Source: Hoeflea sp. YIM 152468
GTDB lineage: Bacteria > Pseudomonadota > Alphaproteobacteria > Rhizobiales > Rhizobiaceae
NCBI RefSeq assembly: GCF_029210485.1
Contig: NZ_JARGET010000038.1
Coordinates: 310,001-374,000 of the forward strand
DNA: 64,000 bases
Reading direction: 5' to 3'
The translations under genes and the position numbers were made by a program. The notes beneath the pieces were generated by a model. The model made no database searches, had not been told where the DNA came from, and saw nothing but the letters and a program-made list of their open reading frames with translations. Below, piece after piece: positions 8,690 through 19,171 of the stretch (its first letter is position 1; each line of letters begins with the position of its first letter).

Positions 8690-10000
8690 TCACCCTTTTC
8701 GGCCAAGAATTACCGGCGAGCGGTCGGGTGGGGTTTCGCTTACCTGCACGGCAGCACGCAATTGGCGTTGCACCATCGCCACCTGATCCTCGTTCCTTGC
8801 GTGAACAAGGGCGAGCGGCGTGTCTTTCTCCACCCGCGCGCCGACAGGGAGCAAGCCGGTCAGACCGACAGCATGATCGACGGGATCACCGGGCCGGGTG
8901 CGGCCACCGCCGAGCGCAACGACGCTCATGCCGATGCCGCGCGCGTCGTAGCCCGAAACATAGCCTTCCCGCCCTGCGCTCAAGGCTGATATCAGCGGCG
9001 CTCTCACCAGATGGCGACCGGGATCGCGGAGGAAGTCCGATGGCCCACCGAGCTCGGCAATCATGCGGTTGAACTGTTCGGCGGCTTTGCCGTCTTCAAG
9101 CGCTGCAAGTGCGCGGGTCCTGCCCTCGTCCGCATCGGTTGCCAGTCCGCCTGACACCAGCATTTCCGCTACCAGGGCGAGGGTGACGTCGAGCAAGCGA
9201 CCATCACGCGCCTTTCCGGTGAGAAAGTCGGCGGCATTAGCCACTTCAACCGCATTGCCGGCGGCACTTGCCAGCGGCTGGTTCATGTCGGTAATCAGCG
9301 CGGTGGTCGGCATCCCGGCGCCAGTCGCAACTTCCACCAGCGAGCCAGCCAGCTCATTGGCCCTGTCGGGATTGTCCATGAAGGCACCATTGCCACACTT
9401 GACGTCCAGCACCAGGGCGCCGAGGCCTTCGGCGAGCTTCTTGGACAGAATCGACGCGGTGATCAGCGGTACCGATTCGACAGTGGCCGTGACGTCGCGT
9501 ATTCCATAGAACCGTTTGTCGGCGGGTGCGAGATTGCCGGTCTGACCGATGATCGCACACCCGGCGGAGGCAATCACCTTGCGAAACAGGGCATTGTCGG
9601 GCACCGCATTGTAACCGGGAATCGATTCCATCTTGTCGAGCGTCCCGCCGGTATGGCCAAGACCACGGCCGGAAATCATCGGAACCGCCAGGCCGCAAGC
9701 CGCCGCGATCGGGGCCAGCATCAACGACACATTGTCGCCAACACCGCCGGTCGAGTGTTTGTCGACAACCGGCCGGTCAAGCTCCGGCCAGGACAAAACC
9801 TCGCCGGAATCGCGCATCGCCAGTGTCAGCGCCACGGCTTCAGCGCGGTTCATGCCCTGAAAATACACCGCCATCGCCAATGCCGCGACCTGGCCCTCGG
9901 TCACGCTTGAATCAGTCAGCCCCTGGACAAATCTGGCAATGTCGGCGGGATCGAGCTCGCCGCCATCGCGCTTGGTGCGGATGATCTCCTGGGTCAGCAT
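8690..10000 (-). CDS. deoA: Thymidine phosphorylase
   Basis: A 436-residue pyrimidine nucleoside phosphorylase that splits thymidine or deoxyuridine into base and deoxyribose-1-phosphate. The signature KHSTGGVGDNVSLMLAPIAA is intact, as are GRGLGHTGGTLDK and the C-terminal PYNP domain (GGGRTRPGDPVDHAVG). Length equals the E. coli enzyme. It is the last gene of the minus-strand nucleoside operon, 10 nt after the ALDH16 gene. Its product goes through DeoB to DeoC, both encoded in this window. Confidence 0.96.
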   Translation of the reverse strand: MLTQEIIRTKRDGGELDPADIARFVQGLTDSSVTEGQVAALAMAVYFQGMNRAEAVALTLAMRDSGEVLSWPELDRPVVDKHSTGGVGDNVSLMLAPIAAACGLAVPMISGRGLGHTGGTLDKMESIPGYNAVPDNALFRKVIASAGCAIIGQTGNLAPADKRFYGIRDVTATVESVPLITASILSKKLAEGLGALVLDVKCGNGAFMDNPDRANELAGSLVEVATGAGMPTTALITDMNQPLASAAGNAVEVANAADFLTGKARDGRLLDVTLALVAEMLVSGGLATDADEGRTRALAALEDGKAAEQFNRMIAELGGPSDFLRDPGRHLVRAPLISALSAGREGYVSGYDARGIGMSVVALGGGRTRPGDPVDHAVGLTGLLPVGARVEKDTPLALVHARNEDQVAMVQRQLRAAVQVSETPPDRSPVILGRKG

Positions 10001-10010
10001 GGTCTACCCC

Positions 10011-12401
10011 TTACACGCCAAATGGCGTCCAAACCGTCTTGATGCGGACCGCGCGGAAAAGAAACTCTTCGCCCTGGCCCTGTGAGGAGTCAAACCAATC
10101 ACGCGCCTTGCCATTGTTGGCCCAGACGGCTTTCAGGTTTCCCGCCGATTCCCGCTCGACGAGTTCGGTCCCCCCCGCACTGCCGAAATACCAGTGCGCG
10201 GCGACATCGTCATGTTTGGCGATCGTGTCGGCAAGACTGTCCCGGTCACCGGTAACGATGTTCACAACTCCCCCCGGCAGATCGGACGTGTCAAAGACCT
10301 GGTAGAGGTCGCAGGCGGCAAGCGGCTGCCGCTGCGACGGCGTCACCACCACCCGGTTGCCCATGGCAATTGCCGGCATGACCAACGAGACGAAGCCCAG
10401 CAACGGCGCTTCATCGGGGCAGGAAATGCCCATCACATCCCAAGGTTCGTTGAGCGCGAGCGTCAACAGCCGCTTGTCGGGTGCGCGCACCGCGCCGTCA
10501 TATTTGTCGGCCCATGCTGCGTAATGCATGATCCTTGCAACCGAGGCCTCGACCTCGCGCCTTGCCACAGAGGAAGACGCACCCGCGTCAGCCAGCCGCC
10601 CGGCGAATTCGGCCGCCCGCAGTTCGAGGTTTTCCGCCAGGAAATAGAGCACCTGCGCCCGGGCATGACCGGTCATCCCGCTCCAGCCGCTTGCCTTGTG
10701 TGCCGCCTCGACCGCGTTGCGTATGTCCTTGCGGTTGCCGAGCCCGACTTCCGCCAGGTGTTTGCCGTTCTTGCCGGTGACCGGGTAGGAGTAGCCCGAA
10801 TCCGGGCGGGCCTGCTTGCCGCCGATGTACATTTTCACCGTGCGGTCCAGCCCAGCGGTGTCACCACCGGGAGTCGGCACCGGCGCGGGAAGCGGCTCGC
10901 TTTCGGCAAGCGCTTTCGCCTTTTTCTGCCAGGACGGCACCAGATACTCGAGCATGCCTTCGCGGCCTCCCTCGCGTCCAAAGCCGCTCTCCTTGTAGCC
11001 GCCAAAGCCGGCAGAGGCGTCAAACAGGTTGGTCGAGTTGATCCAGACAATGCCTGATTTCAGCGTCCGCGCCGCGTCAAATGCCTCATCGAGGTTCTGC
11101 GACCAGACCGAGGCAGCCAGGCCATAGCGGGAATTGTTGGCCAGTTGCACGGCTTCGGCAGGTGTGCGGAAACTCATCGAAGCAAGCACCGGGCCGAAAA
11201 TCTCTTCCTGCGCCAGGGCCGAGGACGGGGCAACATTTGTAAACAGGGTCGGCGGGAAGTAGCAGCCGTCGGCACTTGTGACCGCCTGCGCCCAGCTCGG
11301 CTGCCACATCTGCGCGCCGTCAGCGAGTCCCGCCTCCACCCGGGCGGTGATTTCCCGGATCTGGACCGGCGCAACGACGGCGCCCATATCCATGGACTTG
11401 TCGAGCGGATTGCCGACGCGCAGTTTCTCCATGCGGGCGCGCAGCTTGTCATGGAAGCGGTCTGCGATGCCTTCCTGGACAATGGCACGCGATCCGGCGC
11501 AGCAGACTTCGCCCTGGTTGAACCAGATTGCGTCGACCACACCTTCAACCGCGGCATCCAGATCGGCATTGTCGAAGACGATGAAGGGGGATTTGCCGCC
11601 AAGCTCCAGCGACAGCTTCTTGCCCGATCCGGCGGTCTGACGCCGCAGCAGCCGTCCGACTTCGGTCGACCCGGTGAAGGCGAGCTTGGCGATGCCGTCA
11701 TGGCCGGCAAGCAGGGCGCCGGTCTCGCCGGCGCCGTTGACGAGATTGAACACCCCGTCCGGAAGGCCGGCTTCCGCGCAGATTTCGGCAAAAGCGAGGG
11801 CAGTCAGCGGGGTGTGTTCAGCTGATTTGAGAACAACCGTGCAGCCCGCGGCAAGCGCCGGCGCCACTTTCCAGGACAGCATCAGCAGCGGGAAATTCCA
11901 CGGGATGATCTGCCCGCAGACACCTGCAGCCTCGTATCCGGGAAAGGCGGTGTCGCAAAGCTCGGCCCAGCCGGCGTGGTGGTAGAAATGCCGGACCACC
12001 AGCGGAATGTCGATATCGCGGGTTTCACGAATGGTCTTGCCGTTGTCCAGCGTTTCCAGCACCGCGAGAAAACGGGCGTGTTTCTGAACATGGCGGGCCA
12101 CGGCATAGAGATGACGCGCACGCTGATTGCCCGATAGCGCCTGCCATTTTTTGAGCGCCTTGGCGGCTTCATGGACCGCGCTGTCGACATCGGCGGAATC
12201 GGCTATCGCGACATCGGCCAGTTTTTCACCGTTCGCCGGATTGGTAACGGCAAATGTCTTGCCTTTGGCTTGCGTGAACCTGCCGCCGACAAAGTGTCCA
12301 AATCCTGCCTTGTGGCTTTCAAGCCATGCGCGGACATCCTTGTCGTCTTCGGGAGCCGGGCCATATTCCATGGTGTTCAAAATATCTCTGATCTTGTTCA
12401 T
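10011..12401 (-). CDS. ALDH16-type aldehyde dehydrogenase with a pseudo-enzymatic second domain
   Basis: A 796-residue protein of two aldehyde dehydrogenase units. The first (about 35-495) is complete: PWNFP, general base Glu266 in LELGGK, and nucleophile Cys300 in NQGEVCCAGSR. The second (about 515-796) is a shortened ALDH fold (VTGKNGKHLAEVGLGNRKDIRNAV...) with neither the LELGG motif nor a nucleophilic Cys. This layout matches the ALDH16 family, whose bacterial members keep an active Cys in the first domain. It lies between deoC and deoA in one operon, gaps 10 nt on each side, so acetaldehyde from the DeoC reaction is the natural candidate substrate. That role is inferred. Confidence 0.88.
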   Translation of the reverse strand: MNKIRDILNTMEYGPAPEDDKDVRAWLESHKAGFGHFVGGRFTQAKGKTFAVTNPANGEKLADVAIADSADVDSAVHEAAKALKKWQALSGNQRARHLYAVARHVQKHARFLAVLETLDNGKTIRETRDIDIPLVVRHFYHHAGWAELCDTAFPGYEAAGVCGQIIPWNFPLLMLSWKVAPALAAGCTVVLKSAEHTPLTALAFAEICAEAGLPDGVFNLVNGAGETGALLAGHDGIAKLAFTGSTEVGRLLRRQTAGSGKKLSLELGGKSPFIVFDNADLDAAVEGVVDAIWFNQGEVCCAGSRAIVQEGIADRFHDKLRARMEKLRVGNPLDKSMDMGAVVAPVQIREITARVEAGLADGAQMWQPSWAQAVTSADGCYFPPTLFTNVAPSSALAQEEIFGPVLASMSFRTPAEAVQLANNSRYGLAASVWSQNLDEAFDAARTLKSGIVWINSTNLFDASAGFGGYKESGFGREGGREGMLEYLVPSWQKKAKALAESEPLPAPVPTPGGDTAGLDRTVKMYIGGKQARPDSGYSYPVTGKNGKHLAEVGLGNRKDIRNAVEAAHKASGWSGMTGHARAQVLYFLAENLELRAAEFAGRLADAGASSSVARREVEASVARIMHYAAWADKYDGAVRAPDKRLLTLALNEPWDVMGISCPDEAPLLGFVSLVMPAIAMGNRVVVTPSQRQPLAACDLYQVFDTSDLPGGVVNIVTGDRDSLADTIAKHDDVAAHWYFGSAGGTELVERESAGNLKAVWANNGKARDWFDSSQGQGEEFLFRAVRIKTVWTPFGV

Positions 12402-12411
12402 GGAGCGCTCC

Positions 12412-13433
<1,022 letters not shown>

Positions 13434-13437
<4 letters not shown>

Positions 13438-14231
13438 GCCAAATCTCCGATGAGGTGCGTGAGGATGGCGGACAATCGTTTGCCGCCAACCGGAGCCATG
13501 TCCTTGGTTTCCTGATGGCTGAGTTCGCCGCCCGTCATTCCGGCAGCATAATTGGTAATGACCGAGGCGGCAGTAACTTTCATTCCGAGAAACCGGGCAA
13601 GAATGACTTCAGGGACCGTCGACATTCCGACAGCATCCGCGCCCAAGATGCGCGCCATGCGGATTTCCGCCGGGGTTTCGAAACTCGGACCCGAGAGCCA
13701 CATGTAGACGCCTTCGTGCAACTCGGTGCCCGTGGCTTGAGCCGCCGCTTTCATGCGTGCAGCGAGGTCTGCATCATAGGCATTTGTCATGCCGACAAAA
13801 CGCCGGTCGCTGGGTTCGCCAAACAGCGGATTGGTGCCTGAAAAATTGATGTGATCGGAAATCCGCATCACCGAGCCCGGCGGCATCTCCTGACGCAAGG
13901 ATCCGGCAGAATTGGTCAGGATCAGATTGGTGACGCCAAAGCCCTGCAACGCCACCAGCGATGCGCGCATCGCGTCAGCTCTGCCGTGTTCGTAATAATG
14001 CGACCGGCCCGACAGCATGATCACCGGGGTTTTGCCGATATGGCCGGCGACAAGTTCTCCCGCATGGCCGGAAACACCACTTTCAGGAAAGCCCGGCAGA
14101 TCGCTGTAGGGGATGCGCACCGGGTCGGCGACCGTTTCGACCAGGGAGCCGAGGCCCGAGCCCAGGACAATGGCATGGCGCGGTTCCAGACCATGCAGCC
14201 TGTCGGTGAGGACATCGATCGCCGCGTTCAT
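13434..14231 (-). CDS. punA: Purine-nucleoside phosphorylase (trimeric PNP family)
   Basis: A 265-residue enzyme that phosphorolyses (deoxy)inosine and (deoxy)guanosine. Marks of the trimeric class: phosphate-binding GSGLG near the N-terminus, the GRSHYYE segment, the purine/ribose site SGPSFETPAEIRM and GADAVGMSTVPE, and VITNYAAGM. It overlaps both neighbours by 4 nt (cdd stop upstream, deoC start downstream). Together with add and cdd it allows use of all common nucleosides. The split between punA and xapA cannot be made from sequence alone. Confidence 0.93.
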
Positions 14232-14620
14232 CCGATCACCTCGGTTTCAAATGCAAAGGGCAGCAATTCATCCATCCGCATTGTCTGTCTGACGCCTTCA
14301 GCATCACACAGATGCACCAGCGTATCTGCATCGGCAAACTCGGCCAATCTTTGCCGGCAACCGCCGCAGGGCGGACACAGTTCCAGCTTTTCGGCCACCA
14401 CCGCAACTTCGCGGATGCGGTGTCCGCCAGCCATAATCATGTGACTGATTGCCGTGGTCTCGGCACACCAGCCTTCGGGAAAAGAGATCACCTCGATATT
14501 GGCGCCGGCATGGATCCGGCCGTCCGCATCGCGGATGGCGGCGCCAACGGGAAACTTGGAATAGGGCGCATGGCATCTGGCCATGGCGGTCCGGGCGGCC
14601 TCAAACAGATCACGGGACAT
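14228..14620 (-). CDS. cdd: Cytidine deaminase (homotetrameric type)
   Basis: A 130-residue zinc enzyme that turns (deoxy)cytidine into (deoxy)uridine. The zinc site uses three cysteines, WCAE with the catalytic Glu and PPCGGCRQ, as in the small tetrameric type rather than the E. coli HAE type. Start 14620 (MSRDLFEAA) lies one base after the upstream permease stop and has an AAGGA site; longer in-frame starts would overlap the permease. It is coupled to punA by a 4-nt overlap. Confidence 0.95.
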   Translation of the reverse strand: MSRDLFEAARTAMARCHAPYSKFPVGAAIRDADGRIHAGANIEVISFPEGWCAETTAISHMIMAGGHRIREVAVVAEKLELCPPCGGCRQRLAEFADADTLVHLCDAEGVRQTMRMDELLPFAFETEVIG

Positions 14621-14621
14621 G

Positions 14622-15593
14622 TCATCGTTCCTTGACATAGGGCACGCCGCCGGCACGCGGCGGAATGGCCTTGCCGATAAAACCTGCCAGCAGGATGACG
14701 GTCAGCAGATAAGGCAGCGCCTGCATGAACTGAACCGGCACCATGCCGATGAAGGGAAGCGGATTGCCCTGCATGCGGATCGACATGGCGTCGAGAAAGC
14801 CGAACAACAAACAGGCGAACATGACGTTGACCGGCTTCCATTTGGCAAAGATCAATGCCGCCAGCGCGATGAAGCCCTTGCCCGCGGTCATGCCCTTGAC
14901 GAAGCCGGCCGTCATGGCCATCGACAGATAGGCGCCGGCGACACCGCAGAGAATCCCGCAGCAGATCACCGCCCGGTAGCGCATCCAGGTCACGGAGATT
15001 CCGGCCGTATCAACCGCACCGGGATTTTCGCCGACCGCGCGCAGACGCAGCCCGAACCGGGTCCGGTAAAGCACCCACCAGGTAAACGGAACCAGCGCGA
15101 ACGCCAGATAAGTCAGCAGGAAATGGCCTGACAGCAGGTTTGAATAGATCGACCCAAGCACCGGTATGTCGGCGAGTTCGGCGGCAAAGGGCAGTTCGAC
15201 GGTGGTAAACCGTTCGCCGTCGCGCAATTGCGGGGTCCGCCCGCCCTGCCGGAACCAGGCCTGGCCGAGAATGACTGTGGCTCCGAGCGCAATGAAATTG
15301 ATCGCAACGCCGGAAACGATCTGATTTCCTCGCTGGGTGATGGACGCAAAGCCATGCACAATCGCCAGGCAGACCGAGACAAACACCGCAGCGCAAAGTC
15401 CGATGAATGCCGAACCGAACACCGACGCTGCGGCACCGCCGGCGAAGGCCGCGGCGAGCATTTTGCCTTCAAGCCCGATGTCGAAAATACCGGCGCGCTC
15501 GGAGTAGAGACCTGCAAGCGCCGCCAGGATCAACGGCACCGAAACCCGGATGGTGGATTGCAGAATAACGATGAGGGTGTCGAAATATTCCAT
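14622..15593 (-). CDS. Nucleoside ABC transporter permease (second subunit)
   Basis: A 323-residue inner-membrane permease of the BPD_transp_2 (RbsC-like) class. It is the shorter NupQ/YufQ-type partner of the upstream 377-residue permease. Hydrophobic segments fill the chain; 'LYSERAGIFDIGLEGKMLAAAF' and 'VGENPGAVDTAGISVTWMRYRAVI' are typical of the nucleoside/BMP transporter group. Start 15593 (MEYFDTL) follows GGAG and lies 4 nt after the preceding gene. Its place just ahead of cdd and punA supports nucleosides as cargo. Confidence 0.9.
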   Translation of the reverse strand: MEYFDTLIVILQSTIRVSVPLILAALAGLYSERAGIFDIGLEGKMLAAAFAGGAAASVFGSAFIGLCAAVFVSVCLAIVHGFASITQRGNQIVSGVAINFIALGATVILGQAWFRQGGRTPQLRDGERFTTVELPFAAELADIPVLGSIYSNLLSGHFLLTYLAFALVPFTWWVLYRTRFGLRLRAVGENPGAVDTAGISVTWMRYRAVICCGILCGVAGAYLSMAMTAGFVKGMTAGKGFIALAALIFAKWKPVNVMFACLLFGFLDAMSIRMQGNPLPFIGMVPVQFMQALPYLLTVILLAGFIGKAIPPRAGGVPYVKER

Positions 15594-15597
15594 GATC

Positions 15598-16731
15598 TCA
15601 CTCCGCCGCTGGCAGGGGTTTGTCGGCGCGGGCGGAACCCAGTGTGGCAAAGAACGTGGTGATTGCCGGCCGGAACATGTTTTCCAATGCACCGGCAAAC
15701 AGGATGACGAGGCCCTGGATAATGGTGATCATGTCGCGCGAGATCTCCGGCATTTCAAAGGAAATCTCCGCGCCGCCCTGATACAGCACACCGAACAGGA
15801 TCGCCGCCGGGACGATGCCGACCGGATGGGACCGGCCCATCAGCGCCACGGCAATGCCGACAAAGCCGGCGCCTGCCACGAAATCGAGCTGCATCGAGTG
15901 CTGATCGCCCATGATCGGGTTCAGCGCCATCATGCCGGCCAAGGCGCCCGACATCATCATGGTGATGATGATGATGCGGCTTTGGCGAATACCGGCATAG
16001 CTTGCCGCCGAGGGGCTGTGGCCCATGGTGCGGATCTCGTAGCCCAGTTTTGTGCGCCAGATCACAATCCAGACCACAATCGCAGCGACCAGTGCCAGCA
16101 GGAAGGACAAATTGAACGGCGCGCCGCCAATATCCAGCCCGACGGACGCCAGCAACCAGTCGAGACGGGGCAGTTGCCCGCCGTCGGCAAAGGTGCGGGT
16201 TTGCGGCGCCATGGAGCCGGTCGGCTTGAGCACATCGACCAGCACATAGACCATCAAACTCGACGCGATGAAATTGAACATGATGGTGGTGATCACCACA
16301 TGGCTGCCGCGTTTGGCCTGCAGCCAGCCCGGTATCATCGCCCAGAAGGCACCGACCAGTGCGGCGCCCAGGATTGCGACCGGAAAGACGACATACCAGG
16401 GCGCAAACTGGTCGAGCCAGAGGCAGGGCAGCGCCACACCGAGGCCGGCGACATAGGCCTGGCCTTCGCCGCCGATATTGAACAATCCGCAATGAAAAGC
16501 GACAGCGACAGCCAGCCCGGTGAAGATGAAGTTTGTCGCATAATAGAGCGTATACCCGATTCCCTCGCCATAGCCGAACGCGCCTTCGATCAGCAGAGTG
16601 GCAGCGCGCAGCGGGCTCTGACCAACCGCCAGAACGACCAGACCCGCCACCAGAAAGGCAACCGCCAGATTGACCAGCGGGATCAGTCCATAATCCACCC
16701 AGGCGGGCAGCTTTGCATAGGGCACGCTCAT
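15598..16731 (-). CDS. Nucleoside ABC transporter permease (first subunit)
   Basis: A 377-residue permease of the BPD_transp_2 class, similar to NupP/YufP of nucleoside importers: about 8-10 membrane segments, 'FNIGGEGQAYVAGLGVALPC' and 'TMGHSPSAASYAGIRQSRIIII' near the coupling region. Its ATG overlaps the ATPase stop by 4 nt, so ATPase and permease are translated together. It should form the membrane channel with the next gene's product. No BMP-family lipoprotein gene is found in the window, although this transporter class normally has one. Confidence 0.9.
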   Translation of the reverse strand: MSVPYAKLPAWVDYGLIPLVNLAVAFLVAGLVVLAVGQSPLRAATLLIEGAFGYGEGIGYTLYYATNFIFTGLAVAVAFHCGLFNIGGEGQAYVAGLGVALPCLWLDQFAPWYVVFPVAILGAALVGAFWAMIPGWLQAKRGSHVVITTIMFNFIASSLMVYVLVDVLKPTGSMAPQTRTFADGGQLPRLDWLLASVGLDIGGAPFNLSFLLALVAAIVVWIVIWRTKLGYEIRTMGHSPSAASYAGIRQSRIIIITMMMSGALAGMMALNPIMGDQHSMQLDFVAGAGFVGIAVALMGRSHPVGIVPAAILFGVLYQGGAEISFEMPEISRDMITIIQGLVILFAGALENMFRPAITTFFATLGSARADKPLPAAE

Positions 16732-18263
16732 TCCGCTGCCTCCCTGGTATCTTCGACGCCCGCCATCAGCAGTCCGAGTTCCGCCTCCCCGGCGTCCGGC
16801 GCGCGTTCGCCGACGATGCGACCGTCGAACATGACCAGAATCCGGTCCGACAACGCACGAATCTCGTCGAGCTCGACCGAAACCAGCAGAACTGCCTTGC
16901 CGGCATCGCGCATTTCAATAATGCGCTTGTGAATAAATTCGATGGCGCCGACATCGACTCCGCGGGTTGGCTGACCAATCACGAGAACCGCCGGATCCCG
17001 CTCCATTTCACGCGCCAGCACAATTTTCTGCTGATTGCCGCCGGAAAAATTTGCCGTTTTCAGCAGTGGGTTGGGCGGTCGAATGTCATATTTCTCGATC
17101 TTGTCGGCCGCATCCTTGCGGATTGCGTCGATGTTGAGAAAAACTCCGTTGAGATATTTCGGATCGTCGTGATAGCCGAGGATGGTGTTCTCGCTCTGAT
17201 CGAATTTCAGCACCAGGCCCATGTGCTGACGGTCTTCGGGGACATGGGCCAGGCCCCGACGTCGCAATTCGGCGGCATCGGTCTTTCCAGTCACGTGAAC
17301 CGGCTGACCTTGCAGCTCAACCTTGCCCCTGACGGCGCGGCGAATGCCGGAAATCGCCTGCAGCAATTCGGACTGGCCGTTGCCCGCAATCCCGGCAATC
17401 CCGACAATCTCACCGGCGCGAACGGTAAAGGAGACATCCTTGACCATATCGACGCCGCGGCTGTCGCGCACCGTCAGGTTTTCCACGGACATGAGCACTT
17501 TGCCGGGCGATGCCGGGCCCTTGTCGACCTGTAGCAGCACACGGCGTCCCACCATCAGTTCGGCCAGTTCTTCGACCGAGGTTTCCGCAGTTGCGCGCGT
17601 TGCCACCATCTCGCCCCGCCGCATAACCGACACCTCGTCGGTCACCGCCATGATCTCGCGCAGCTTGTGGGTGATCAGCAGGATGGTCTTGCCCTGCGAT
17701 TTGAGCTGCTCAAGAATGCGGAACAGGTGATCGGCCTCAGCCGGGGTGAGCACCCCGGTCGGCTCGTCGAGAATCAGGATTTCGGCGCCGCGATAGAGCG
17801 CCTTGAGGATTTCGACACGCTGCTGGATGCCAACCGGAAGCTCTTCGATGACCGCATCGGGATCCACCTCGAGCTCGTACTCATCCTCAAGCCGCTTGAG
17901 TTCCTGACGCGCCTTGGTGATGCCGGCATTGAGGATCTGGCTTTCCTCCGCGCCGAGCATGATGTTTTCAAGCACGGTAAAATTCTCAACCAGCATGAAG
18001 TGCTGATGCACCATGCCAATTCCGACGGCAATCGCCGCATTGGGGTCCCTGATCTCGGTTTTTTTGCCATCCACAAAAATGTCGCCATCGTCGGCCTGGT
18101 AGAAGCCATAGAGAATCGACATCATGGTGGACTTGCCGGCGCCGTTTTCGCCGACAATCCCGTGAATCGTGCCCTTGCGGACGGTCAGATTTATATTCTT
18201 GTTGGCATGAATGAGGCCGAACTTCTTGTCGATCCCCTTCAGCTCAATGGCAATGTCGTTCAT
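16728..18263 (-). CDS. Nucleoside ABC transporter ATP-binding protein (two ABC domains)
   Basis: A 511-residue tandem ABC ATPase of the sugar/nucleoside (RbsA/NupO-like) class. The first domain has Walker A GENGAGKST (38-46) and Walker B ILILDEPTGVLTP; the second has the degenerate A-loop GIAGNGQSE, normal for this class, with Walker B VLVIGQPTRGVD. Start 18263 (MNDIAIELKG) is preferred because GAGGGG lies just upstream; in-frame starts up to 18392 exist but would add a basic tail absent from homologues. It is the first gene of the eight-gene nucleoside operon; the promoter must lie in the 217-nt gap before it. Confidence 0.92.
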   Translation of the reverse strand: MNDIAIELKGIDKKFGLIHANKNINLTVRKGTIHGIVGENGAGKSTMMSILYGFYQADDGDIFVDGKKTEIRDPNAAIAVGIGMVHQHFMLVENFTVLENIMLGAEESQILNAGITKARQELKRLEDEYELEVDPDAVIEELPVGIQQRVEILKALYRGAEILILDEPTGVLTPAEADHLFRILEQLKSQGKTILLITHKLREIMAVTDEVSVMRRGEMVATRATAETSVEELAELMVGRRVLLQVDKGPASPGKVLMSVENLTVRDSRGVDMVKDVSFTVRAGEIVGIAGIAGNGQSELLQAISGIRRAVRGKVELQGQPVHVTGKTDAAELRRRGLAHVPEDRQHMGLVLKFDQSENTILGYHDDPKYLNGVFLNIDAIRKDAADKIEKYDIRPPNPLLKTANFSGGNQQKIVLAREMERDPAVLVIGQPTRGVDVGAIEFIHKRIIEMRDAGKAVLLVSVELDEIRALSDRILVMFDGRIVGERAPDAGEAELGLLMAGVEDTREAAE

Positions 18264-18480
18264 GGCCCCTCGTTTTTTCCCCAGGTTCGTCATTACCGCC
18301 CTTCTTGCGGCCGCGACCTTTGGCTTAGTTTCGACAGTTCTTTCTGCAAAGTCCAGAATCATTTGGCCAAACACGCGTATGGCAATTTGCACTCACTCCC
18401 TCCGAGCCTCCGCATTCATAAACGGCAAAGCAGTTGACAAAGTCTTGCGAACCGCCGCCGGGCATGGTGAAAGCACTGCA
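18264..18480. other. Divergent promoter region between nucleoside operon and thioesterase
   Basis: A 217-nt gap without a convincing gene. It must hold the promoter of the leftward nucleoside operon and that of the rightward thioesterase-slyX pair. A TTGACA hexamer occurs at 18434-18439, but no fitting -10 follows at normal distance. I see no clear operator. Confidence 0.4.
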
Positions 18481-18915
18481 ATGACACGCACACCACCGCC
18501 AATCCGCACCGACTTCAAGATTTTCCGCGAGCTTCAAACCCGCTGGGCCGACAACGATGTCTATGGCCACATGAACAATGTGGTGCACTATCAGCTGTTC
18601 GATACCGCCATCAATCAGTGGCTGATCGAGACAGGCCTGCTGGACCCGCTGACCGGCGCCGTGATCGGACTGGTTGTGGAGACGGGATGCCGCTACCACG
18701 CCGAAGCCGGCTTTCCCGACCGCATCACCGCCGGGATTTCGGTGGTCCGGCTCGGCGGATCGTCAGTGACCTACGCAATCGGACTGTTTCGCAATGGTGA
18801 GGAGACGGCCTTTGCCGATGGCCGGTTTGTCCATGTCTATATCAATCGCGCCACCCGGCGGCCGGTAACGCTGCCGGAGCAATGGCGGGCGACACTCGGG
18901 AAGATCACGCAATGA
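18481..18915 (+). CDS. Acyl-CoA thioesterase, hot-dog fold (FadM/YbgC type)
   Basis: A 144-residue 4-hydroxybenzoyl-CoA-thioesterase-like protein. The family motif TRWADNDVYGHMNNVVHYQLFDTA contains the catalytic Asp (WADND) and the conserved HMNN. It acts on acyl-CoA in the cytosol; chain length cannot be told. Start 18481 gives the usual size. The stop overlaps the slyX start by 4 nt (ATGA). It is divergent from the nucleoside operon and functionally separate from it. Confidence 0.88.
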   Translation: MTRTPPPIRTDFKIFRELQTRWADNDVYGHMNNVVHYQLFDTAINQWLIETGLLDPLTGAVIGLVVETGCRYHAEAGFPDRITAGISVVRLGGSSVTYAIGLFRNGEETAFADGRFVHVYINRATRRPVTLPEQWRATLGKITQ

Positions 18916-19142
18916 ACCTGAATGACGAGACGCGCATGGAAACCGAGGCCCGCATGGTGCGGCTTGAGGAACTGGTGGCGCACCAGCAGGCGGCGATCGA
19001 GGAATTGTCCCGGCAGCTGACCGAGAGCTGGAAGCAATCCGAGAAGCTGCGCGCCGAACTCGCACGGCTCAGTGACCGGTTTCAGGACATGGAAGACACC
19101 GCCGAGAGCCCGCCGGCCAACCAGCCGCCGCCGCACTGGTAG
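18912..19142 (+). CDS. slyX: SlyX family protein
   Basis: A 76-residue protein made of one coiled coil: METEARMVRLEELVAHQQAAIEEL with heptad leucines and acidic/basic pairs, then a Pro-rich tail ending PPPHW, the ending usual for SlyX. Its molecular role is unknown in spite of wide distribution. The start is ATG 18912 within the thioesterase stop; the preceding AT-poor stretch offers no better one. It is downstream of, and coupled to, the thioesterase. Confidence 0.88.
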   Translation: MNLNDETRMETEARMVRLEELVAHQQAAIEELSRQLTESWKQSEKLRAELARLSDRFQDMEDTAESPPANQPPPHW

Positions 19143-19171
19143 GCTGACGGCAAGCCGCGTCCGGCGCGCGC

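Noticed and set aside
15550-16932. Long plus-strand frame (460 codons) across the nucleoside permease genes
   Set aside because: Gln/Asp/Arg-rich product typical of antisense shadow of membrane proteins; the permease and ATPase genes explain the region.
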